Shown here one piece after another: positions 14,411 through 20,416 of a stretch of DNA of 20,416 nt. How positions within the stretch are numbered: position 1 is the stretch's first letter; the number at the start of each line of letters is the position of its first letter. A program made the translations under genes and the position numbers. A model generated the notes under the pieces. The model was not told the origin of the DNA, made no database searches, and worked only from the letters and a program-made list of their open reading frames with translations. The stretch lies in contig JANXOQ010000315.1 in NCBI GenBank assembly GCA_025357775.1, positions 1-20,416 on the forward strand, written 5' to 3'. Origin of the DNA: Ferruginibacter sp. GTDB lineage: Bacteria; Bacteroidota; Bacteroidia; Chitinophagales; Chitinophagaceae.

Positions 14411-15334
14411 TTAAAAACTAACAACCTCAATAGAATCTTTAATAGATAGATAACTCAAATATCGTTCTTCAGATATTATAGCATTATTTAAGGCAACTTT
14501 AACTGCACAGCCTGGTTCATTAAAATGTTGACAATTGTTAAATTTACAATCATTCATTATTGCTCTCATTTCTGGAAAATATTGTGCCAGTTCGTTTTTA
14601 GGTACATCTACAATTCCCATTTCTCTTATTCCTGGCGTATCTATTATTGTTCCTCCAAATGGTAAATCATACATTTGTGCAAATGTGGTAGTATGCATTC
14701 CCTTTCCACTCCAATTGCTTACCTCTATTGTTTTTAAATCTAAAGCTGGTAATACAAAATTTATAAAAGTAGATTTCCCTACACCTGAGTGCCCGCTTAG
14801 CAAAGTAATTTTATTTTTTAATAAATCTTTAACTGCTTGTGTGCCCTCATTTTTTTCAATGCTCATAAGCATTATCTTATAGCCAATTGCTTCATAATTT
14901 TTTTTAGCTAAGTCAAATTTTAACATTTCTTTTTCGGTAAATAAATCTGCTTTATTAAAAACAATAATAGCTGGTACTTTGTATGCTTCAGAAGTTACAA
15001 GAAAGCGGTCTATAAATCCAAAGGAAGTTTTTGGATCTTTTAGTGTAGCAAATAATAATGATTGGTCTAAGTTTGAAGCGACGATATGATGTTTATTTTT
15101 ATTATGCGGCGATACCCTGTTTATATAATTTCGGCGTTCATATATTTTTGAAATTACTAAATTTCCTTCCAAAGCTTCAGCATCTACTTCTACAATATCG
15201 CCTACGGCTATTGGGTTTGTAGAGGTTATTCCTTTTAGTTTTAATTTTCCTTTAAGTCTTGCATTAATAAATTCGCCTTCTGTATTTTTTAAAATATACC
15301 AACTACCTGTGCTTCTGTAAACTGTTGCCTGCAT
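14411..15334 (-). CDS. rsgA: Ribosome small subunit-dependent GTPase A
   Basis: A 307-residue circularly permuted GTPase that helps mature the 30S ribosomal subunit. An N-terminal OB-fold (about 1-70) is followed by the GTPase domain with motifs in permuted order: G4 NKAD (127-130), G1 GHSGVGKST (181-189) and G3 DTPG (232-235). The C-terminal zinc site is complete: Cys263, Cys268, His270 and Cys276 in DCKFNNCQHFNEPGC. The KGMHTTT switch segment near 211-217 is also present. Length is normal. The gene is alone on the minus strand, convergent with the small secreted gene and divergent from the P1B ATPase. A near-match to the -7 element (TATCTTG) lies seven bases before the ATG. Confidence 0.95.
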   Translation of the reverse strand: MQATVYRSTGSWYILKNTEGEFINARLKGKLKLKGITSTNPIAVGDIVEVDAEALEGNLVISKIYERRNYINRVSPHNKNKHHIVASNLDQSLLFATLKDPKTSFGFIDRFLVTSEAYKVPAIIVFNKADLFTEKEMLKFDLAKKNYEAIGYKIMLMSIEKNEGTQAVKDLLKNKITLLSGHSGVGKSTFINFVLPALDLKTIEVSNWSGKGMHTTTFAQMYDLPFGGTIIDTPGIREMGIVDVPKNELAQYFPEMRAIMNDCKFNNCQHFNEPGCAVKVALNNAIISEERYLSYLSIKDSIEVVSF

Positions 15335-15471
15335 GCCTGCAAGATAAATATTTATCGTTTAGTATCTATCAAATTTTAGGCTCAAATATTTGCCATAATA
15401 CTTTAACTAAAATGTATTTTTTCTATTCAGTTGCATAATAAAAGATGCCAAAAGAGATAAAGTTGAAATGT

Positions 15472-15486
15472 GCGACGCCAATGAAG
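15472..15486. repeat. Intergenic repeat, copy 2 of the GCGwCGCCAATGAAG motif
   Basis: GCGACGCCAATGAAG here matches GCGTCGCCAATGAAG at 8184-8198 in 14 of 15 positions. Both are preceded by AAAGTTGAA and followed by a TTCA. The two lie about 7.3 kb apart in unrelated intergenic regions. Confidence 0.55.
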
Positions 15487-15545
15487 ATTCACATAGCTGC
15501 TTCTTCGTTCGGCAAAAAAACTTAATAACACCTGAATTTCTAAGT

Positions 15546-15568
15546 GCCCTAGTGTAGGTTTTAGGGGC
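15546..15568. repeat. G/C-rich hairpin remnant (GCCCTA...TAGGGGC)
   Basis: GCCCTA (15546-15551) can pair with TAGGGGC (15562-15568) with one bulged G. Read on the minus strand it gives GCCCCTAAAACCTACACTAG, similar in style to the 'GCCCCTAAA...GGGG' intergenic repeats of Bacteroidota. It stands out from the AT-rich surroundings, but it is degenerate and a single copy. Confidence 0.35.
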
Positions 15569-15700
15569 GACATTTACAAATTTAAATCAGTAAGTTTTTA
15601 TTGTAAAGCGCTTACTAAAAATAAAAGTTTGTAAGGGCATTTTTAAATATATAAATACCACTAAGGATATTTATTTTCTAGCAAAAAAATTTACATCTAT

Positions 15701-15762
15701 GTTGCAAAGATAATTTTCTTGTAAAGTAAACAAAAAGTATAAATGCATAATAATTTTGCAAC
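15701..15762. promoter_or_regulatory. Opposed -7 elements within an inverted repeat upstream of the P1B ATPase
   Basis: GTTGCAAA (15701-15708) and TTTGCAAC (15755-15762) are exact inverted copies. Each is part of a -7 element: TATCTTTG on the minus strand (plus-strand 15705-15712) and TAATTTTG on the plus strand (15751-15758), the latter ending four bases before the ATPase ATG. The arrangement suits divergent promoters or a symmetric regulator site, for example a copper sensor, though none is coded nearby. Confidence 0.45.
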
Positions 15763-17874
15763 ATGGAAACGATAGTTTGGAAAGTAGAAGGAATGACTTG
15801 CAGTAATTGTGCATTGAGTGTTTCTAACTACCTAAAAAAAGAAGGCTTAGCAGATATAAAAGTAAACCCCATAACAGGTGTTGTGAGTTTTATTGCAAAC
15901 GCAATAAGTAAGGAGGATGTTTTAAAAGCAGGAATAAAAAAAATAGGCTATAAAGTTGTTGATGAAAGTGCTGAAACTTCAACAACAAAAAAACCTTTCT
16001 TGCACGATAATAAAAATCGTTTTCTCTATACACTTCCATTTACGCTTATACTCATGCTGCACATGTTGCCTATGAGTACATATACACATTGGCTTATGAA
16101 CCCTTGGGTACAATTGGCTTTGTGCTTGCCTGTATTTGCAATTGGTATATATTTTTTTGGAAGAAGTGCCGCAAATAGTTTGATGCATGGTACAGCTAAT
16201 ATGAATGTATTGATTACAGTTGGTTCATTGGCATCATTTGTATACAGCCTTGTGGGTGCTACATTACAGCTTGGTGAGCATTATTTATTTTTTGAAACTA
16301 CCGCATCTATAATCACACTAGTTTTCTTTGGGAATTATTTAGAAGAGGTATCTATTCAATCAACACAAAAAGCAGTACGCTCACTCACAGCATCACAAAA
16401 AGTAATGGCCAATATGATTGCTTTTGACGATGAGCATAAAGAACAAATTTTTCCATTAGAAAATATTTATCTAAAAAGTGGTGATTTGTTACTTATAAAA
16501 AATGGGGAGCAAGTGCCTGCTGATTGTAAAATATTATGGGGAGATTGTTTGGTAAATGAAGCTATTGTAACAGGTGAAAGTTTACCATTAGCCAAAACAA
16601 AAAAAGATTTTCTAATAGGTGGAAGTGTGATTGCAGATGGATTGGTAAAAGCACAAGTAACGGTTGCTGGAAAAGATACTGTGCTTTCAGGCATTGTAAA
16701 AATGGTAGAAAATGCACAAGCTGAAAAACAACCTATGCAATTGCTTGCAGATAAAATAAGTGCCATTTTTGTGCCCGTAGTTTTGGCACTAGCAGTACTT
16801 ACTTTTTTGCTGAATTATTTTGCGTTTCATATTAGTAGTGGCGATTCATTGATGAGAGCCATTGCAGTTTTAGTAATTTCTTGCCCATGTGCTATGGGGC
16901 TTGCAACACCTGCTGCTATTGCAGTTGGGCTTGGTAGAGCAGCCAAGCAAGGGGTATTGTTTAAAAATGCTTTGGCGTTGGAATTATTTAAAACGATAAA
17001 GCAAGTGGTATTTGATAAAACAGGCACACTCACCACAGGGAATTTTACTATTCAAAATTTTCATACAACTATTGATGAAATTGAATTTAAAAACATTGTT
17101 TATTCACTAGAAAAATTTTCTAATCATCCAATAGCAAAAACATTTGCTGCTTGGAATACAAGTACATATATAGCTTGGAAAAAAATTGAAGAAATAAAAG
17201 GGATAGGTATAAAAGCTACAGACAAAGAAGGCAATGCTTTTGAAGCAGGTTCATTTAAAATTTTAAATATAGAAAATAATGATGAACACAATATTTATGT
17301 TTTAAAAAATGGCGAAGAAATAGGTTGGATAGATTTGCAAGATGAGATACGCCCTGAAGCAAAAGAGGTAATTACTTGGTTGCATAAAAAAAGTATAAAA
17401 ACAATTTTGCTTAGTGGAGATACAAAAATTAAATGTGACATTATTGCAAAGCAATTAGGAATTGATGAAATTTTTGTAGAGCAAACGCCAATCCAAAAAT
17501 TAGAAAAAATTGCACAGCTTAACTTAATAAGTCCAACTGCTATGATTGGCGATGGTATTAATGATGCTCCTGCGCTGGCGAAAGCAACATTGGGAATTTC
17601 TTTAAGTGATGCCTCACATATTGCTATGCAAAGCGCAGATGTGATTTTGATGAACAGTGGTATTAAAAATTTGCCTCTTGCTTTTGGGTTAGGCAAGCAT
17701 ACTTTTACTACGATACAGCAAAATTTATTTTGGGCATTTTTTTATAATATAGTTGCTATTCCTATTGCAGCTTTTGGCTTGCTTACACCTACACTTGCGG
17801 CACTGGCTATGGGTTTTAGTGATATTGTATTGGCTGCAAATTCAGTAAGGTTGTTTGTGAAGAAGGTTTTGTAA
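15763..17874 (+). CDS. Copper-type P1B heavy-metal translocating ATPase
   Basis: A 703-residue inner-membrane ATPase that pumps a soft metal, most likely Cu(I), out of the cytosol. One N-terminal HMA domain carries GMTCSNC (metal ligands Cys13 and Cys16). Eight helices are expected. The actuator motif is TGES (270-273), the membrane metal site CPC (374-376), the phosphorylation motif DKTGTLT with Asp418, the P1B-specific His455-Pro456, and the hinge GDGINDAP (596-603). Helix 7 has YN (661-662) as in copper pumps. Helix 8 has MGFSD (Met683, Ser686), where classical CopA has MxxSS, so specificity is probable rather than certain. The length is typical for a one-HMA CopA. Transcription probably starts almost at the ATG. 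Confidence 0.9.
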   Translation: METIVWKVEGMTCSNCALSVSNYLKKEGLADIKVNPITGVVSFIANAISKEDVLKAGIKKIGYKVVDESAETSTTKKPFLHDNKNRFLYTLPFTLILMLHMLPMSTYTHWLMNPWVQLALCLPVFAIGIYFFGRSAANSLMHGTANMNVLITVGSLASFVYSLVGATLQLGEHYLFFETTASIITLVFFGNYLEEVSIQSTQKAVRSLTASQKVMANMIAFDDEHKEQIFPLENIYLKSGDLLLIKNGEQVPADCKILWGDCLVNEAIVTGESLPLAKTKKDFLIGGSVIADGLVKAQVTVAGKDTVLSGIVKMVENAQAEKQPMQLLADKISAIFVPVVLALAVLTFLLNYFAFHISSGDSLMRAIAVLVISCPCAMGLATPAAIAVGLGRAAKQGVLFKNALALELFKTIKQVVFDKTGTLTTGNFTIQNFHTTIDEIEFKNIVYSLEKFSNHPIAKTFAAWNTSTYIAWKKIEEIKGIGIKATDKEGNAFEAGSFKILNIENNDEHNIYVLKNGEEIGWIDLQDEIRPEAKEVITWLHKKSIKTILLSGDTKIKCDIIAKQLGIDEIFVEQTPIQKLEKIAQLNLISPTAMIGDGINDAPALAKATLGISLSDASHIAMQSADVILMNSGIKNLPLAFGLGKHTFTTIQQNLFWAFFYNIVAIPIAAFGLLTPTLAALAMGFSDIVLAANSVRLFVKKVL

Positions 17875-17881
17875 AAAATTG

Positions 17882-17889
17882 TATATTTG
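17882..17889 (+). promoter_or_regulatory. -7 element TATATTTG ahead of the Uma2 gene
   Basis: TATATTTG matches TAnnTTTG exactly and ends 15 bases before the ATG at 17905, which would give a leader of about ten bases. It occupies the only upstream in-frame alternative start (TTG 17887-17889), supporting the ATG as start. A TTTG at 17854-17857 is a loose -33 candidate with a 24-base spacer. Confidence 0.45.
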
Positions 17890-17904
17890 AAAAATATATT
17901 CAAA

Positions 17905-18498
17905 ATGTCAGTAATTACAAACATAAACAAACTTGATTTAAAAGGTTCTTATACCTACGCTGATTACCTTACTTGGAATTTTAAGGAAAGATTGGAATTG
18001 TTTAGGGGTAAGATTTTTAAAATGAGCCCAGCCCCTAATAGGAATCATCAAACTATTTCTGCAAGAATACATTTAATTTTTGCCAATGCTTTTAAGAAAA
18101 ATGCCTGTAATGTTTATTATGCACCTTTTGATGTAAGACTGGTAAAAACTAAAACGAAAGACGAAAAAGTAATAACAGTTGTACAACCAGATTTATGCAT
18201 AATTTGTGATGAAAATAAATTAGATGATAGAGGTTGTAATGGAGCACCAGATTTGGTGGTAGAAATTTTGAGCCCAGGCAATACCCAAAAAGAAATGGGT
18301 ATTAAATTCGATTTATATGAGGAAAATGAGGTGAAAGAATATTGGTTGGTAGATCCATCTGAAAAAACAGTGCTTATCTATACACTTCAAAATAAAAAAT
18401 ACGTAGGGATAAAGCCTTTTATTATTAATGATGTTTTAAAAAGCCCATTATTTTCATCACTAAAATTTAAAGTGAAAGATATTTTCTCTAGTAAATAA
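17905..18498 (+). CDS. Uma2 (DUF820) family restriction-endonuclease-fold protein
   Basis: A 197-residue cytosolic protein of the Uma2 family, which has a PD-(D/E)XK nuclease fold and is often found in many copies per genome; its target is unknown. In numbering from the chosen ATG, the active-site pattern is Asp96 in VVQPDL, then PDLVVEILSPGN with Asp116 and Glu120, and a later lysine in KFDLYEENEVKEYWLVDP. The N-terminal YTYADYLTW and ELFRGKIFKMSPAP are standard for the family. The open frame runs back to a TTG six codons earlier, but that codon lies in the -7 element. It begins 30 bases after the ATPase stop and ends 32 bases before recQ, so read-through between them is possible, although the three functions are unrelated. 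Confidence 0.88.
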   Translation: MSVITNINKLDLKGSYTYADYLTWNFKERLELFRGKIFKMSPAPNRNHQTISARIHLIFANAFKKNACNVYYAPFDVRLVKTKTKDEKVITVVQPDLCIICDENKLDDRGCNGAPDLVVEILSPGNTQKEMGIKFDLYEENEVKEYWLVDPSEKTVLIYTLQNKKYVGIKPFIINDVLKSPLFSSLKFKVKDIFSSK

Positions 18499-18530
18499 AA
18501 CTAATTTATTTTAGTTTCATAAAGTACCAA

Positions 18531-20416
18531 ATGTCTCCACACGAAATACTAAAAAAATATTACGGTTACGACAGTTTTCGCCCATTACAGGAAGATATTA
18601 TCCAGTCTGTTTTAGATAAAAAAGATACTCTTGCATTATTACCTACAGGCGGCGGAAAATCAATTTGCTTTCAAGTACCTGCTTTAATGAATGATGGATT
18701 ATGCTTGGTAGTAAGCCCTCTGATTGCACTTATAAAAGACCAAGTAGAAAATTTAAAAAAGAAGGGTATTGGTGCGTTGGCTATTTACTCAGGTATGAGT
18801 TTTGCTGATGTGCGACAGACTTTACAAAATGCAGCATTTGGGCATTATAAATTTTTATACGTTTCGCCAGAGCGATTAGAAACTAGATTATTTTTAGAGT
18901 ATTTGCCTGCACTTAAACCAAGTTTAATAGCAGTAGACGAAGCGCATTGCATTTCGCAATGGGGCTACGATTTTAGACCTTCGTATATGCGCATTGCAAA
19001 CCTGAGAGAAGAGTTGCGTGGCGTTCCTGTAATTGCATTAACAGCATCTGCTACTGTTACTGTGCAAGAAGATATTTGTAAAAATTTATTATTTACAAAT
19101 GATAGCAATCGTTTTCAACAATCGTTTTTACGACCAAATTTATCGTACAGCGCTTTTAAACCAGTGGCTAAAGAAAATAAACTCATTGAGATTTTGCAAA
19201 ACGTAAAAGGTAGCGCTATTGTGTATTGCAAAAGCAGAAAGCAAACCATGAAGGTGAGTGAACTTCTTAAATTAAATAATATTAATGCAGACTTTTATCA
19301 TGCAGGTTTATCTGGAGATATACGTACCAAAAAACAGGATGATTGGATAACCAACAAACTACGCACCATCGTATGCACCAATGCATTTGGCATGGGTATA
19401 GATAAGCCAGATGTAAGAGTGGTGGTACATTACGAAGTACCAGACTGCGTAGAAAATTATTACCAAGAAGCAGGCCGTGCTGGGAGAGATGGTAAAAGAG
19501 CTTATGCTGTATTGTTGCATAGCGCAAAAGAAACGGATGATATTTTATTTAAACTAGAAACAAAATACCCCACAGCAGAAAAACTAAAAGTTATATATAT
19601 GGCTGCTATGAATTACCTACAAATAGCAGCTGGCATTGGCGAAGGGCAGAGTTACGATTTTGATATTGCTGCTTTTGCTCAACATTTCAAGTTAAATATT
19701 CTACAAGCTACCTATGGCATACAAGTATTGGCACAAGAAGGTTTGTTTAGCTTTACAGAAATGATGTTTAAACAAAGCACTGTAGAGTTTTGTGTAAATA
19801 AAAATGACTTACAAGAATTTCAAATACAGCTGCCAGACCTTGCAGAAACCATAAAAGGATTGCTACGGTCTTACGAAGGTATTTTTGATTACCCCTGCAC
19901 TATTTATGAAAACCCATTAGCAAAATTTATAAAAATAGCTAGCGCTGATTTAATAAAAAATTTACAGCAATTACATCAATATAAAATAATAAACTACAAA
20001 CCATCATCAGAAAAACCACAATTGCTTTTATTAAAAAACAGAATGTACAACGATGATTTTTTGATAGATACAAAGGCAATGAATGAAAGAAAAGTAGAAG
20101 CAAAAAAAAGGGCAGAAGCCATTTCAGATTTTGTAGACATTACAACCAAATGTAGAAGTAAATTTATAGCCAATTATTTTGGAGATAATGAAGTGAAAGA
20201 TTGTGGTATTTGTGATAACTGTATAAAAAATACAGTTGCCTCGTTAGAACCTTATCAATTTAAAATAGCTGCTGATAAAATAATTGAATTAATAAAAAAT
20301 GAAAAACTTATGGTTGCAGATGTTTTAAGAAAAATGAAACCAATGAAACAACGTTCTGTTTGGTTGGTTGTAAATTATTTATTGGCAGAAGAAAAAATTA
20401 TATCAACTAATAAAAA
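18531..20416 (+). CDS. recQ: ATP-dependent DNA helicase RecQ (3' end cut off by the window)
   Basis: The reading frame is open from the ATG at 18531 to the last base, about 628 codons, with no stop and no frameshift that I could find. It encodes a 3'-5' superfamily-2 helicase for DNA repair and fork restart. Motif I is PTGGGKS (38-44), motif II DEAHC (136-140) followed by the aromatic-rich loop ISQWGYDFRP, and motif VI QEAGRAGRDG (312-321). The RecQ zinc site is complete: Cys541, Cys558, Cys561 and Cys564 in KCRSKF...DCGICDNC. What remains resembles the short Bacteroidota RecQ of about 630 residues without an HRDC domain, so probably only a few codons are missing. Many of these genomes carry a second, longer RecQ. 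Confidence 0.93.
   Translation, partial: MSPHEILKKYYGYDSFRPLQEDIIQSVLDKKDTLALLPTGGGKSICFQVPALMNDGLCLVVSPLIALIKDQVENLKKKGIGALAIYSGMSFADVRQTLQNAAFGHYKFLYVSPERLETRLFLEYLPALKPSLIAVDEAHCISQWGYDFRPSYMRIANLREELRGVPVIALTASATVTVQEDICKNLLFTNDSNRFQQSFLRPNLSYSAFKPVAKENKLIEILQNVKGSAIVYCKSRKQTMKVSELLKLNNINADFYHAGLSGDIRTKKQDDWITNKLRTIVCTNAFGMGIDKPDVRVVVHYEVPDCVENYYQEAGRAGRDGKRAYAVLLHSAKETDDILFKLETKYPTAEKLKVIYMAAMNYLQIAAGIGEGQSYDFDIAAFAQHFKLNILQATYGIQVLAQEGLFSFTEMMFKQSTVEFCVNKNDLQEFQIQLPDLAETIKGLLRSYEGIFDYPCTIYENPLAKFIKIASADLIKNLQQLHQYKIINYKPSSEKPQLLLLKNRMYNDDFLIDTKAMNERKVEAKKRAEAISDFVDITTKCRSKFIANYFGDNEVKDCGICDNCIKNTVASLEPYQFKIAADKIIELIKNEKLMVADVLRKMKPMKQRSVWLVVNYLLAEEKIISTNK

Larger units (their letters stand above)
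15335..15762. other. Divergent non-coding region between rsgA and the P1B ATPase, with repeat debris
   Basis: These 428 bases separate divergent genes. From left to right they hold AT-rich sequence, the repeat motif at 15472-15486, a G/C-rich hairpin remnant at 15546-15568, and a pair of opposed -7 elements in an inverted repeat at 15701-15762. The longest open frame seen from an ATG is 26 codons (15445-15525) and it overlaps the repeat motif. I see no convincing gene or tRNA. Confidence 0.6.

Noticed and set aside
14535..14882. 115-codon open frame antisense to rsgA
   Set aside because: It overlaps the GTPase motifs of rsgA on the other strand and its peptide has no recognisable pattern.
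15445..15525. 26-codon open frame in the rsgA-ATPase gap
   Set aside because: It is short, lacks any start context, and overlaps the repeat motif shared with 8184-8198, so it is more likely incidental.
17887..17904. Six-residue N-terminal extension of the Uma2 protein from a TTG codon
   Set aside because: That TTG is part of a perfect -7 element, so it would not be within the transcript.

Overview
The window looks like a stretch of chromosome from an AT-rich member of the Bacteroidota, roughly one third G+C by eye. A Chitinophagia or Sphingobacteriia-like lineage seems most likely. The reasons are a DUF5916 outer-membrane protein, almost no Shine-Dalgarno sequences, TAnnTTTG-type -7 promoter elements directly ahead of several start codons, a short RecQ, and in-frame palindromic repeats of the 'SPNPSEGG' kind. 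No rRNA, tRNA, CRISPR array, transposase or phage gene was found.

Layout. Bases 1-~210 are compositionally foreign (49% G+C over the first 180 bases, Q/S/P/H-rich open frame, GATC at both ends) and look like a chimeric join or recent foreign DNA. Minus-strand genes then run from about 6870 down to 170: an MHS-type MFS transporter, a small two-helix membrane protein, an MsbA/MdlB-like ABC exporter, a DUF1456 (YehS-like) protein and a DUF5916 protein. At 6980-7061 there is a cluster of overlapping palindromes. The plus-strand genes that follow are a DUF1016/YhcG PD-(D/E)XK nuclease-like gene and acs (acetyl-CoA synthetase). From 13598 down to 10207 a compact minus-strand cluster reads rpoN, a PAP2-like membrane protein, msrC (free methionine-R-sulfoxide reductase) and an Asp/Glu racemase family protein. 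A small secreted protein (+) and rsgA (-) converge on a 326-base gap with no gene. A 428-base non-coding region full of repeat debris precedes a copper-type P1B ATPase (+), a Uma2-family nuclease-like gene (+) and a recQ that is still open at the window edge.

How the genes work together. Most are housekeeping or envelope genes: carboxylate-type transport plus acetate activation, sigma-54, redox repair of methionine, ribosome maturation, metal efflux and DNA repair. I found no obvious multi-gene defence or biosynthetic system. The unusual content is in the repeats: (i) a 36-bp palindromic unit inserted in frame in acs with a GACCTC direct repeat at its edges; (ii) three overlapping near-perfect palindromes just upstream of the DUF1016 gene and a related perfect palindrome inside it; (iii) an ACGCAAAG-bounded element that supplies the end of the MFS gene; and (iv) a 15-bp motif shared by two distant intergenic regions. 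The DUF1016 nuclease gene sits between different repeat elements and separates the transporter from acs, which makes it the best candidate for a mobile or repeat-associated unit here.
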